From the NCBI GenBank assembly GCA_050185825.1, contig JBFWZA010000009.1, positions 219,393-283,392 of the forward strand: 64,000 bases of DNA, written 5' to 3'. The notes below the pieces were generated by a model that saw nothing but the letters and a program-made list of their open reading frames with translations, did no database searches and was not told the DNA's origin. Source of the stretch: SZUA-309 sp050185825 (GTDB taxonomy: Bacteria; Pseudomonadota; Gammaproteobacteria; Pseudomonadales; Azotimanducaceae). Below, piece by piece: positions 35,137-44,562 of this stretch. Both the position numbers and the translations under genes were made by a program. Position 1 is the first letter of the stretch. Each line of letters begins with the position of its first letter.

Positions 35137-35925
35137 CTAGAGGGCATTCGCCACGGCATCAAGAGATGTTCGAATGTGCCTGGACAGGTGATATGAGGCG
35201 AGTTTTGTGTCCTCCGGTGAGTTCACCACTTTGCGCTGTTTGAGTGCGCCCGGCAGAAGTCGGGGATTGGTCACCCACACGTCATCACTGCCCTGACCGC
35301 TCACCATCCAACCGGGAAACACCAGGGTGGGCTGTACATGGAAAGTTCGTCCGGTGCTCTCTTTCAGGATCCGCCGGATCCATTGCGCCTGTGCAACACA
35401 TTGCCGGTAGATCCTTGTGCCGGTATCCAGCTCTCCAATTCGAAGAGAGTCCGGAGTGGCCCTCACCACCGATTCCCCTGTTCTACGCTTGCTGTATGTC
35501 TTTGTTTCTACGGTAAAGACTCCGGCAGGGCCGACCAGGACATGATCTACGTTGAATCCTTCGCCGATCACGTCGTGGAAGACCTGGTAGCCATGTTCCC
35601 GCAGTCGCTCGAGGAACTGGCCAACCGCCATCTCACCGTCCCGCCCCTGCCGAAGACTACGTAACCGGATACGAATGCGAAAAATGCGCCACGCACCAAT
35701 TGCGATGCCTATAGCTGCTGCGGCGGTGAGAATGATGGGCCGTGGAGGTAACTCGAGCCACCACTTCAGCCATTCGAAGAGCGCGAACATTGCGGGAATC
35801 ATCATCATCAGGGCGGCTTCGATGGTGTCACCCGTAATGATCCTTTGTATCTCCTCGTCAACGGACTGGCCAGGATTTCTCCTGGGTCGACCTTTGAGCG
35901 GAGACTTTGATTGCCGGTTGGTCAC
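35137..35925 (-). CDS. NERD-domain membrane-anchored protein
   Basis: 262 residues. Two hydrophobic segments at about 38-85 anchor it in the membrane. The NERD domain, a PD-(D/E)XK-related nuclease fold, follows at about 95-215 with GFNVDHVLVGPAGVFTVETK and a downstream YRQCVAQAQW helix. The D of NVDHV and the E-x-K of VETKT are the expected catalytic residues. The start is a GTG at 35925. NERD proteins are presumed DNA-processing enzymes, and some appear in defence islands. Confidence 0.83.
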   Translation of the reverse strand: MTNRQSKSPLKGRPRRNPGQSVDEEIQRIITGDTIEAALMMMIPAMFALFEWLKWWLELPPRPIILTAAAAIGIAIGAWRIFRIRIRLRSLRQGRDGEMAVGQFLERLREHGYQVFHDVIGEGFNVDHVLVGPAGVFTVETKTYSKRRTGESVVRATPDSLRIGELDTGTRIYRQCVAQAQWIRRILKESTGRTFHVQPTLVFPGWMVSGQGSDDVWVTNPRLLPGALKQRKVVNSPEDTKLASYHLSRHIRTSLDAVANAL

Positions 35926-36076
35926 GTGTGGCTACATCGGCAGTGAGACAATCCAGAGTGTCGTTGTTGGCTGATACCGGTCAATCGATGAAGCAGGCCG
36001 GTTGCGTGTTTTTTCTGAATGCGCGGGCCGTTTCAAACTTCGACTGAGAACTGCTTGCCTATCGGAACGCCGCCGC

Positions 36077-38443
36077 TCAACGCGCCGCGAGCGGCACGGT
36101 GCCGGTCACGTCATCGATGATCAGCTCGACGATCTCGTCACTGGTCAGCCCTGCGTCCCGGGAGAGCACCTCCTGGAGGTGCTCGCCGAGCAGCGGCGCG
36201 CGCTGCTCGGGTGGTGGCACGGTCCGCAGCAGCCGGTAGGGCTGCGCGGGATAGTGCTTCACGCCCAGACCGGGTCGGTCCTGGGCGAGGAAGGCGCCGC
36301 GGGCGGCCAGGTGCGGGTCGTCGAGGAGATCGGGACCGTTGAGCACCGCACCCGCCGGGATACCGAGCCGCTGAAGGCGATCCATCAGCGCTCGCTTGTC
36401 CTGCCGGGCCGTCCAGGCGACGAGCCGGGCCGTGAGGTCGTCTTCCGTTTCGATGCCGGCCAGCTCGCACAGTGCCTGACGCTCATCGGCCGTCCTGCAG
36501 GAGATTCCGATCCAGCCGTCGTTGCTGCAGGGAAAGATCCCCTGCAGCGCGTAGCCGGGATTCCGGTTGCCGATCCGGCCGGGATCGGTGCGGGTCATGA
36601 ACCAGCCGGTCATCACGTCTCCGACGTAGAGATTGCAGGCCTCGATCTGGCTGAAATCCAGGTGCTGCCCGCGGCCGGTGCGCTGCCGCTGGTGGAGTGC
36701 CGCGAGCACGTCGACGGCGCCCATGACCCCCGAGAACAGATCACCGCCGGTCATGCCTGTGTAGAGCGGCTCGCCGCCCTCGTAGCCGGTGAGATGCGCA
36801 ACGCCCGACATCTGCTCCGTGGACATGCCGAAGGCGACGTAGTCGCGCCACGTGGTGCGCGCGCCGAACCCGGACAGGGAAATCATGATCAGGCGGGAAT
36901 TGATCTGCTCGAGCGTCTCGTAGGCGAGGCCGAACTCCTGCATCACTCTCGGAGTGTAGTTCTCGATCAGCACGTCCGCCGTTTGTGCCAGTGTCTTCAC
37001 CACCGCCACGCCGCGCGGGTCTTTCAGGTTGAGCGTCACGTCCCGCTTGTTGCGGTTGATCCAGTTGAAGTAGGGCGACGCCTCCCAGCTCGGCATCTCG
37101 CCGGCTGCCTGGGTGCCGCTGCCCCGCCAGCCGTCGATGCGCTGCACGGATTCCACCTTGATCACGTCGGCGCCGGCATCGGCGAGGATCTGCGAGAGTG
37201 ACGGGCCGGCGAAGAACATGGACAGATCCAGCACCTTCAGGCCCTGGAGCGGCAGGGGATTCGGCTCGGCTGCCGGCCGGTCGGCAGCCGGTGCCGGTGC
37301 GTCCGCAGCCACAGCGTTCAGAATCTCCGCCGTGTGCTCACCGAGCAGGGGCGGCCGGCGGATCACCAACTCGGCGGCCGTCGAGTGAAAGGGCACGCCT
37401 GGAACCTCCACCGCACCGCACACCGGATGCTCGACGCGCTGAAAGAATCCCCGCTCCCGGTGTGGTGTCAGCCCGGCGAGGGCCTCGAGATCGGGCACCA
37501 GCCCGAACGGTACGCGGTGCTTCTGCGCCTCGTGAAAAAGCTCCGTTGCCGATCGTCCCGCCAGCGCCTGGCGGAAGATGTCGCGGATCTCCTCGAGACG
37601 CGCGTCGGGCTGGGCCCAGGAGATTCCCTGGTAGCGTTCGTCCGTGGCGATGTCCTCCCGGCCGAGAAACCGGCAGAGCATGCGCCACTGGGGCAGCGTC
37701 AGGGCGTTCAGGCCGATGATCCCGTCCCGGGTCGGCAGCATGTAGCCCGCGCCGGCGCCGGAGCCGACGCTGGAGTAGCGCTCGGCGACGATGCCCCGGT
37801 ACTCGTAGAGGAGGCTCGGGATCTGGGCGCCGCAGAGCACGGCCTGCTGCATGCTCACATCCACGTGCTCGCCGCTGCCGTGGCGGGCACGGCCGAGCAC
37901 GGCAAGCAGGGTGGCCGCCGCCGCGTAGGCGCCGGTCAGCGTCTGGGTGATCGCACCGCCGGCCTGCAGTGGTTCCCGGTCGGGCGTGCCGCAGAGCTGC
38001 GCCCAGCCGCCCACGGCACACGCCACGAGATGCGAGGACTGATAGCCCGCATACGGCCCGGAGCTGCCGAACCCGGTGACGGAAGTGAAGATCGCGCGCG
38101 GGTTCCAGGCCCGGATCTGCTCGTAGCCGATGCCGCAGGCGGCGGCACGCTCGCAGCCGATCACCACGTCGTAACAGCCGACCAGACGGCCCAGCGCCTC
38201 ACGGCTCGAAGCATCGTCCAGATCGAGCACCAGGCTGCGTTTGCCAGTGTTCAGGAAGAAGAAGGCAGAGCTGCGCTCCGGATCCGGGTGTGGTCCCTGG
38301 GTGCGGGTCGGATCACCCGACCCCGGCCGTTCGATTTTGACCGTATCGGCGCCGAGATCGGTGAGCAGCTTCGCGCAGAACGGCCCGGCAACGCCCTCCG
38401 TGAGATCGAGGATCCTGACCCCTTCCAGCAGCTCAGTGCTCAC
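36077..38443 (-). CDS. Tandem (fused) family III CoA-transferase
   Basis: 788 residues built from two CaiB/BaiF domains, about 1-395 and 415-788. Each has the opening signature (LEGVRILDLTEGVAGPFCAK; LQGLKVLDLSMFFAGPSLSQ) and a GADxxKxE motif. In half 2 the nucleophile is D568 (GGDLFSGVMGAVDVLAAL). In half 1 the aligned residue is Q167 (GGAITQTLTGAYA), so only half 2 should be catalytic. The GTG at 38443 starts right before the signature. It is divergent from the redox operon, with 151 bp between starts. Confidence 0.88.
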   Translation of the reverse strand: MSTELLEGVRILDLTEGVAGPFCAKLLTDLGADTVKIERPGSGDPTRTQGPHPDPERSSAFFFLNTGKRSLVLDLDDASSREALGRLVGCYDVVIGCERAAACGIGYEQIRAWNPRAIFTSVTGFGSSGPYAGYQSSHLVACAVGGWAQLCGTPDREPLQAGGAITQTLTGAYAAAATLLAVLGRARHGSGEHVDVSMQQAVLCGAQIPSLLYEYRGIVAERYSSVGSGAGAGYMLPTRDGIIGLNALTLPQWRMLCRFLGREDIATDERYQGISWAQPDARLEEIRDIFRQALAGRSATELFHEAQKHRVPFGLVPDLEALAGLTPHRERGFFQRVEHPVCGAVEVPGVPFHSTAAELVIRRPPLLGEHTAEILNAVAADAPAPAADRPAAEPNPLPLQGLKVLDLSMFFAGPSLSQILADAGADVIKVESVQRIDGWRGSGTQAAGEMPSWEASPYFNWINRNKRDVTLNLKDPRGVAVVKTLAQTADVLIENYTPRVMQEFGLAYETLEQINSRLIMISLSGFGARTTWRDYVAFGMSTEQMSGVAHLTGYEGGEPLYTGMTGGDLFSGVMGAVDVLAALHQRQRTGRGQHLDFSQIEACNLYVGDVMTGWFMTRTDPGRIGNRNPGYALQGIFPCSNDGWIGISCRTADERQALCELAGIETEDDLTARLVAWTARQDKRALMDRLQRLGIPAGAVLNGPDLLDDPHLAARGAFLAQDRPGLGVKHYPAQPYRLLRTVPPPEQRAPLLGEHLQEVLSRDAGLTSDEIVELIIDDVTGTVPLAAR

Positions 38444-38594
38444 CGTCGACCCACAACCGCCCGCGCGCGAGATGGGGAACGATACCGTAAGTTGCGCAAG
38501 CCGGGTGAATGGCCCCGGGGCGTCTGCTTGTCCCTCCCGCGGCGCTGGGGCATGCTCCGAAAAGGGAGAGGACTCGACACAGGGGAGATCGACT

Positions 38595-40331
38595 ATGCGC
38601 TTCTCGCTACCCAACCATACCGGCGTGCTGCTGCTGGCCGCCGTCGTTGCGCTGCCGGCATCGGCCGGCGTTCTCACAGGCACCGTCAGAGACGACAAGG
38701 GCAACCTCATGGAAGGTGTGCTGGTCCGGGTGACGGACGATGTCGCGGGTGTTTCGGAGTCGGTGTACACCAGTCCGGAGGGGGTCTATGTGCTCGCGAC
38801 CCATCTGAACGGCACCCTGAAGCTTCGCACCCGCACCCCGTACTTCAAGGATGCGAAGACCACGGTGGAGCTAGACCCCACCGGCACCACCACGGAGAAC
38901 GTGGTGATGTTTCCCATGACGGACCCGGTGGAGATCTCGGAGAGCCTGCCGGCGGCCTATCACTTCGGCGGTCTGCCCTTCGAGTCCGGGGACGACAAGG
39001 ACTTCAACCGCTATCAGTTTCAGCGCGACTGCCTCTCCTGCCACCAGATGGGGAATCCGTTCACGCGCCAGCCGCGCACGGCGGAGTCCTGGTCCGTGAC
39101 CATCGAGCGGATGCACCGGATGGTGGGCAACTTCGATGCCGTGCTCAGGGACCGGCGTTCGGTGATCCTTGCCGAGGGCTTCGACGGCAAGCCGATCAGC
39201 GTGCGTCCGGAGTTTCCGCTCGATGATGAGCTCGGCAGCGCCAAGATCTACGAGTTCATGCTCGACCGGGCCTTCGTGCCGCACGATGCCATTGCCCATC
39301 CGAACGGGCTCCTCTACACCGTGGACCAGGCGCTGGATCACATGGTGATCACAGACCCGGCCACCGGTCAGTCGACCTACTACCCGCAGGCGGACGGCCG
39401 CGCCATGGAGTACCGCAAGGGCTTCTCCAGCGCGGATCAGGAGGTGATCGGCGAGTTCAATCCGGGCTCCAGGCACGGACCCCATTCCCTGGATCTGCGC
39501 CGCCAGGACGGCAAGTACTACGTCACCAATGCCGGCAGCCGCAGCATCGGCGTGTTCAATCCCGAGACCCGCGCGTGGGAGCCTTCGTACTTCATCGAGG
39601 CCGAGACGGGTGCGAACTATCCACACACGATCCGGGTGGATCAGAAGGGCATCGTCTGGTTCACCCTCGCCGGCTCTGAGCACGTGGGCCGGCTCGATCC
39701 GGAGTCGGGGAAGATCGACATCATCGCGCTGCCGCACGTGGTGTCCGGCGGCATCTCCGGCGGCACCCAGCCTTACGGCATCGACATCAACCCCGTGGAC
39801 GATCGCATGTGGTACGGGCGGCTGTTCGGCGACCGCATCGGCACGGTGGATCCCGTGACCCTCGAAGTCACGGAGTACGACTCGCCGGTCCGGGGGCCGC
39901 GGCGCATGCGCTTCGACAAGCAGGGGATTCTCTGGGTAACGGGTTACTCGGAAGGCGATCTCGCCCGCGTCGACGTGAGCAAGGGATTCGAGAGCAAGGT
40001 GTACATGATGCCGGAGTTCGCGCCCGGCTACCGGCCGGCGCCTTATGCGCTCGGCGTGCATCCCGATTTCCAGGACATCTGGGTCAACGAGAATATGACC
40101 GACCGCATCTACCGGTTCATTCCGGGCGAGGAGCGCTGGGTGGTCTATCCGGTGCCGCTGTCCGGCACCTACTCGCGGGACATGACCTTCGCGATGAACG
40201 GCCAGGTCTGCCTCTCGAACAATCCCATCCCGCCGCCCGCGCTGGAAGGCGGCGCGCTGCAGATCGTCTGCATCGATCCGCAATACGACCCCAAGGCGGT
40301 GACGGCGGCGCTGACCGTCAGCCAGAACTAG
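38595..40331 (+). CDS. Periplasmic beta-propeller (Vgb-like) protein with c-haem site
   Basis: 578 residues. A signal peptide (GVLLLAAVVALPASAG) leads to a carboxypeptidase-regulatory-like beta sandwich (GTVRDDKGNLMEGVLVRVTD) at about 25-110. A single haem-attachment motif lies at C146-LS-C149-H150. A streptogramin-lyase/NHL-type propeller at about 215-560 follows, with repeats such as HTIRVDQKGIVWFTLAGSEH and RMRFDKQGILWVTGY. The combination suggests an electron-transferring or substrate-sensing periplasmic protein. ATG 38595 has GGGGAGATC. It is first in an operon with cytochrome b561, SHP-like and diheme cytochromes. Confidence 0.85.
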   Translation: MRFSLPNHTGVLLLAAVVALPASAGVLTGTVRDDKGNLMEGVLVRVTDDVAGVSESVYTSPEGVYVLATHLNGTLKLRTRTPYFKDAKTTVELDPTGTTTENVVMFPMTDPVEISESLPAAYHFGGLPFESGDDKDFNRYQFQRDCLSCHQMGNPFTRQPRTAESWSVTIERMHRMVGNFDAVLRDRRSVILAEGFDGKPISVRPEFPLDDELGSAKIYEFMLDRAFVPHDAIAHPNGLLYTVDQALDHMVITDPATGQSTYYPQADGRAMEYRKGFSSADQEVIGEFNPGSRHGPHSLDLRRQDGKYYVTNAGSRSIGVFNPETRAWEPSYFIEAETGANYPHTIRVDQKGIVWFTLAGSEHVGRLDPESGKIDIIALPHVVSGGISGGTQPYGIDINPVDDRMWYGRLFGDRIGTVDPVTLEVTEYDSPVRGPRRMRFDKQGILWVTGYSEGDLARVDVSKGFESKVYMMPEFAPGYRPAPYALGVHPDFQDIWVNENMTDRIYRFIPGEERWVVYPVPLSGTYSRDMTFAMNGQVCLSNNPIPPPALEGGALQIVCIDPQYDPKAVTAALTVSQN

Positions 40332-40362
40332 GCGGAAGAGTCCCCTGGTCTGGGATCTGCCG

Positions 40363-40899
40363 GTGCGGCTGTTTCACTGGTGCCTGGCCGGTTTCTTCTG
40401 CCTCGCCTACGCGCTTGGCAACGACTGGCCGGGCATGCACACCCACGCGGGTTACACGGTGGCGCTGCTGGTGGCGTTCCGGATTTTCTGGGGCCTGGTC
40501 GGCACCACACACGCCCGCTTTGCCGACTTCCTGGTGACTCCGACCGACACCTTGCGTTATCTCGGCAAGCTCGCCCGGGGGCGCGCGGAGACCTACCGCG
40601 GCCACGATCCCGCCGGTGCGGCTATGATCCTGGCGCTGCTCACCGCCCTGCTCGTCACGGCGTTCTCCGGTATGGCGCTTTACGCCATGGAAGGCCGGGG
40701 TCCCCTGGCCGTCACGGCGGTGTCGGGCTGGCCGGATCGGCCCATGGTGGCCGTGCACCACATCGCCTCCGACGTGACCATTGCGCTGGTCGTCGTGCAC
40801 ATACTCGGGGTGCTGGCCACCAGCGTGCTCACCCGGGTGAACCTCATCCTCGCGATGATCACCGGGCGCAAACCGGCTGCGGGCAGGCCGCCGCCGTGA
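40363..40899 (+). CDS. Cytochrome b561-type membrane subunit
   Basis: About 178 residues with four transmembrane helices and the haem-ligand histidines expected of bacterial b561: RLFHW in helix 1, MHTHAGY, and VHHIASD and VVVHILG late in the protein. It would pass electrons between quinol and the periplasmic cytochromes encoded next to it. The frame upstream reads LVWDLPVRLFHW, the conserved b561 N-terminus, so translation may start at a CTG (40345) rather than GTG 40363. Its stop overlaps the next start (GTGA). Confidence 0.87.
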   Translation: MRLFHWCLAGFFCLAYALGNDWPGMHTHAGYTVALLVAFRIFWGLVGTTHARFADFLVTPTDTLRYLGKLARGRAETYRGHDPAGAAMILALLTALLVTAFSGMALYAMEGRGPLAVTAVSGWPDRPMVAVHHIASDVTIALVVVHILGVLATSVLTRVNLILAMITGRKPAAGRPPP

Positions 40900-41333
40900 T
40901 CTTCCGGACACCAAAACTCTTATCGGCGCTGATGATGGGGGCGCTCGGTCTCCTGCAGGCGGCAACCTGCGCAGCGGAATCTCCGGACGCGGCAACGGCT
41001 GCGCCCACCGAGGCGGTGCGGGTGATGCTCGAAGCGCTGGCGGCAGAAGCGGCCGAGCCTTTCACCGCGGAAGCCGGCTACCGCACGTGGTATCGGGTGG
41101 AGGCGAACGGCCGGAGCTGCACGACCTGTCACGGCGAGACGCTCACCGTGCCTGGCCGGCACGAGAAGACCGGCAAGCCCATCGAGCCCATGGCCCGGTC
41201 GGTGAACCCGGAACGGCTGACCGAAAGAAAGATGATGGACAAGTGGTTTCTGAGAAACTGCAAGTGGACCTACGGCCGGGAATGCACGGCCCAGGAGAAA
41301 GGCGACATCCTGGTCTGGCTGAGCGGGCAGTAG
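40896..41333 (+). CDS. SHP-like oxygen-binding cytochrome c (DUF1924)
   Basis: 145 residues with a signal peptide and one haem site, C75-TT-C78-H79. The C-terminal half matches the sphaeroides haem protein family: GKPIEPMARSVNPERLTERK, then KWFLRNCKWTYGRECTAQEK. The Asn before the first Cys of RNC...C is the known sixth haem ligand in that family, and the Cys pair can form its disulfide. Such proteins bind O2 or NO. GTG start overlaps the b561 stop. Confidence 0.87.
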   Translation: MIFRTPKLLSALMMGALGLLQAATCAAESPDAATAAPTEAVRVMLEALAAEAAEPFTAEAGYRTWYRVEANGRSCTTCHGETLTVPGRHEKTGKPIEPMARSVNPERLTERKMMDKWFLRNCKWTYGRECTAQEKGDILVWLSGQ

Positions 41334-41361
41334 GCATCGGGCAAGAGGAGGCTAATGAGGG

Positions 41362-41919
41362 ATGAATGCAGTGCAGAGAGTGTCGGGCAGTGTGCTGCTC
41401 ACAGCCATCCTCACGTTCGGCGTCTACGGCGTGGTGGTGAACGCCCTCGAAGGCGAGCCGCAGTACGTGCAGGACGATGTCTACATCGAGGAGTGTGGTG
41501 CCTGCCATCTGGCCTACGCGCCGGACCTGCTGCCGGTGGAGAGCTGGCACAAGGTCATGGCCGGTCTCGAGGATCACTTCGGCGACAACGCCGAGCTCGA
41601 TGAAGAGACCGCCGCGCACATCGGCGCCTACCTCGAGGCGAATGGCTTGAGCCGCGGCCGGTCGTCGAAGATGAGCCGGCTGCTGCGCGGCCTGCCCGCC
41701 GATCCGCCGCTGCGGATCACCGAGCTGCCGGCCTTCGAGAACCTGCACTACATGATCCCGAAAGAGCTCGAGGTGGCGGAGCTCGAGGAGGGATTCCTGA
41801 GCCCCTGCGCCGACTGCCACAAGGAGGCCGCACTCGGCATCTACGACGCGGAGCGCCTGCACCCGGGCTACGGTCCCGGTGTGTGGGACGGCAAACCTCC
41901 TGAGTCGGAGTCGAGGTGA
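41362..41919 (+). CDS. Diheme cytochrome c (DHC family)
   Basis: 185 residues with an N-terminal membrane anchor or signal (VLLTAILTFGVYGVVVNALE) and two haem sites, C45-GA-C48-H49 and C149-AD-C152-H153. The arrangement and the WHKVMAGLEDHFGDNAELDE segment match DHC, the electron partner of SHP. Together with b561 and SHP it forms a quinol-to-SHP electron chain known in Rhodobacter. It is the last gene of the operon, 28 bp after the SHP-like gene. Confidence 0.87.
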   Translation: MNAVQRVSGSVLLTAILTFGVYGVVVNALEGEPQYVQDDVYIEECGACHLAYAPDLLPVESWHKVMAGLEDHFGDNAELDEETAAHIGAYLEANGLSRGRSSKMSRLLRGLPADPPLRITELPAFENLHYMIPKELEVAELEEGFLSPCADCHKEAALGIYDAERLHPGYGPGVWDGKPPESESR

Positions 41920-41946
41920 TGTCCTGAGAGAGGCCGGCAGCGGCCG

Positions 41947-43527
41947 TTACAGAGCCGCCGCGATCAGCGTGCGCGTGTACTCGGTGCGCGGCGCCTCGAA
42001 GATCTGCGCGGGCTCGCCGGACTCCACGACGCTGCCCTGCTGCATCACCATGATGCGGTGCGACAGCGCCCGCACCACCTTCAGGTCGTGGCTGACGAAC
42101 AGATAGGCGAGCCCGTGTCGCGTCTGCAGCTCGCGCAGCAGCTCGATGATCTGCGCCTGCACGGACACGTCGAGCGCCGAGGTCGGCTCGTCCAGCACCA
42201 GCAGCTCGGGTTTCAGCACCAGCGCCCGGGCGATGGAGATCCGCTGGCGCTGACCGCCCGAGAACTCGTGGGGATAGCGGTCCATGGTGGCGGTGTCGAG
42301 GCCGACCTCGGTGAGCACCGTGGCGACTTTGTCCGCGCGCTCGTCGGCACCGAGCCCGGGCTCGTGCACCTTCAGGCCCTCCTCCACGATCTGGCGGACG
42401 GTCAGTCGCGGTGACAGGCTGCCGTACGGATCCTGAAAAACGATCTGCATGTGCCGCCGCAGCGCCTTCACCGCCGAGCTCTTCGCCGCGTGCAGCGGCT
42501 GGTCTTTGAACCAGAGGCCCCCCTTCGAGGGCACGAGCTTCAGCAGCGCCAGGCCGAGCGTCGTCTTCCCGGAGCCGGACTCGCCGACGATGCCGATGGT
42601 TTCTCCCGGGTGAAGGGTGAGGTCCACGTCGCGCACCGCGCGGAACCCTTCCCGGCGACCGAACCAGCCCCTCCCCACGGAGTACTCCACCGTCAGCCGC
42701 TCCGTCTTCAGCAGCGGCTCCTTTGTTCCACCTGCCCAGGGTGCCGCCTGGCCCTTGGGCTCCGCGGCGATCAGGTGCTTGGTGTAGTCGTGCTGCGGTG
42801 CCGCGAAGAGCTCGCGGCGGCGGCCATGCTCCACGATGTGCCCGGCGCGCATCACGTACACCCGCTCGGCCATGTGCCGCACCACGCCCAGATCGTGGGT
42901 GATGAGCAGCACGGCCATGTTCATCTCCCGCTGCAGGTCCTTCAGCAGGGCGAGGATCTGCTTCTGGATGGTGGCGTCGAGCGCGGTGGTGGGCTCGTCG
43001 GCAATCAGGAGCTGAGGCTCGTTGGCGAGCGCCATGGCGATCATCACCCGCTGCCGCTCGCCGCCGGAGAGCTCGTGCGGATAGGCCGCGAGCCGTTCGG
43101 AGGCGCGCTTCAGGCCAACACGCTCGAGCAGCTCCAGGCAGCGATCGCGGGCGTCGCGCGGGGTCATCGCCTTGTGCAGCAGCAGCGTCTCGCTCACCTG
43201 CTTGCCGATGGTGTGCAGCGGGTTCAGCGAGGTCATGGGCTCCTGAAACACCATGGAGACCACGGCGCCGCGGATCTCCCGGAGCCGCCGGGGATCGGCG
43301 CCCATGAGCTCCTCCCCCATCACCCGGATGGATCCGGACGGATGATGCGCCGCCGGATAGGGCAGGAGCTGCAGCACGGAGAGCGCGGTGACGGACTTAC
43401 CTGAGCCGGACTCGCCCACGAGCGCCACGGTCTCGCCGTGATCGACGTGGAAGCTCACCCCTTCCACCGCCATCTCCCGGCCGAAGCTCACGCCCAGGTC
43501 GTTCACCTCCAGCACGCGCTCCGCCAC
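41947..43527 (-). CDS. yejF: Peptide ABC transporter double ATPase (YejF)
   Basis: 526 residues containing two complete ABC ATPase domains. Domain 1 has GESGSGKS, LSGGERQR and LLIADEPTTALD. Domain 2 has GESGSGKTTLG, FSGGQRQRISIAR and LLVLDEPTSALD. It energises the importer encoded directly upstream. In enterobacteria YejABEF imports oligopeptides and microcin C. The gene follows yejE by 3 bp and is last in the operon. Confidence 0.93.
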   Translation of the reverse strand: MAERVLEVNDLGVSFGREMAVEGVSFHVDHGETVALVGESGSGKSVTALSVLQLLPYPAAHHPSGSIRVMGEELMGADPRRLREIRGAVVSMVFQEPMTSLNPLHTIGKQVSETLLLHKAMTPRDARDRCLELLERVGLKRASERLAAYPHELSGGERQRVMIAMALANEPQLLIADEPTTALDATIQKQILALLKDLQREMNMAVLLITHDLGVVRHMAERVYVMRAGHIVEHGRRRELFAAPQHDYTKHLIAAEPKGQAAPWAGGTKEPLLKTERLTVEYSVGRGWFGRREGFRAVRDVDLTLHPGETIGIVGESGSGKTTLGLALLKLVPSKGGLWFKDQPLHAAKSSAVKALRRHMQIVFQDPYGSLSPRLTVRQIVEEGLKVHEPGLGADERADKVATVLTEVGLDTATMDRYPHEFSGGQRQRISIARALVLKPELLVLDEPTSALDVSVQAQIIELLRELQTRHGLAYLFVSHDLKVVRALSHRIMVMQQGSVVESGEPAQIFEAPRTEYTRTLIAAAL

Positions 43528-43530
43528 GAG

Positions 43531-44562
43531 TCAGGCCCTCCCCGGCACGGCGAGTGTACGCCGCGGGTCGAAGGCATCACGCACCGCCTCGCCGATGAAG
43601 ATCAGCAGGGTGAGCATGCTGGCGAGCGTCACGAACAGGGTGATGCCGAGCCACGGCGCCTGCAGGTTGGACTTGGCCTGAGCGAGCAGGCGCCCGAGGG
43701 AGGGGGCTTCCATGGGCAGGCCGAAGCCGAGAAAGTCGAGCGCCGTGAGGGTGGTGATGGAGCCGTTCAGCAGAAACGGCAGGTAGGTGAGGGTGGCGAC
43801 CATGGCGTTGGGCAGCACGTGACGGGCCATGATCAGCGGGTTCGACACCCCCAGCGCCCTCGCGGCGCGCACGAACTCGAAGTTGCGCGCACGCAGGAAC
43901 TCGGCCCGCACCACACCCACCAGCGCCATCCAGCTGAACAGGGAAAGGATACCGAGCAGCCAGAACACGTTCGGCTCCACGATGCTGGCGAGGATGATGA
44001 GCACGAAGAGCACGGGCATGCCGGCCCAGATCTCCACGAAGCGCTGGCCGAGCAGGTCCACGTAGCCGCCGAAGTAGCCCTGCAGGGCGCCGACCAGCAC
44101 GCCGATGGCGGCGCTGATCAGGGTCAGGGTGAGCCCGAAGAGCACGGAGAGCCGGAAGCCGTAGAGCAGCTTGGCCGCCACATCCGAGCCGTAGGCGTCG
44201 GTGCCGAGCCAGTGCCCGACGCCCGGCGCTGCCGGGGCGATGTCCACGTCCCAGTCGATGGTGTCGTGCGAGTAACGGATGGGCGGCCAGAGCGCCCAGC
44301 CATCCTGCTCGATGAGTGCCTGAACGTAAGGGTCCCGGTACTCGGCCTCGGTCTCGAGCTCGCCGCCGAGCGCGACCTCGGGGTAGGTGAAGAGCATGGG
44401 CACGTAGAGCTCGCCGCCCTTCACGAAGAGGATGGGCTTGTCGTTGGCGATGAGCTCGGCCACCAGCGAGACGAGAAACAGCGCGAGAAAGATCATGAGC
44501 GACCAGTAGCCGCGGCGGTTGGCGCGGAAGCGGGCGAGGCGCTGTTCGTTGACGGGGCTCAC
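43531..44562 (-). CDS. yejE: Peptide ABC transporter permease (YejE)
   Basis: 343 residues. An N-terminal transmembrane helix and a YejE-type periplasmic loop (YPEVALGGELETEAEYRDPY, WPPIRYSHDTIDW) are followed by a BPD_transp_1 domain with five helices and the EAA-like loop RAARALGVSNPLIMARHVLP. The GTG start overlaps the stop of yejB (GTGA). An upstream in-frame ATG would lie deep within yejB and is rejected. Confidence 0.92.
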   Translation of the reverse strand: MSPVNEQRLARFRANRRGYWSLMIFLALFLVSLVAELIANDKPILFVKGGELYVPMLFTYPEVALGGELETEAEYRDPYVQALIEQDGWALWPPIRYSHDTIDWDVDIAPAAPGVGHWLGTDAYGSDVAAKLLYGFRLSVLFGLTLTLISAAIGVLVGALQGYFGGYVDLLGQRFVEIWAGMPVLFVLIILASIVEPNVFWLLGILSLFSWMALVGVVRAEFLRARNFEFVRAARALGVSNPLIMARHVLPNAMVATLTYLPFLLNGSITTLTALDFLGFGLPMEAPSLGRLLAQAKSNLQAPWLGITLFVTLASMLTLLIFIGEAVRDAFDPRRTLAVPGRA

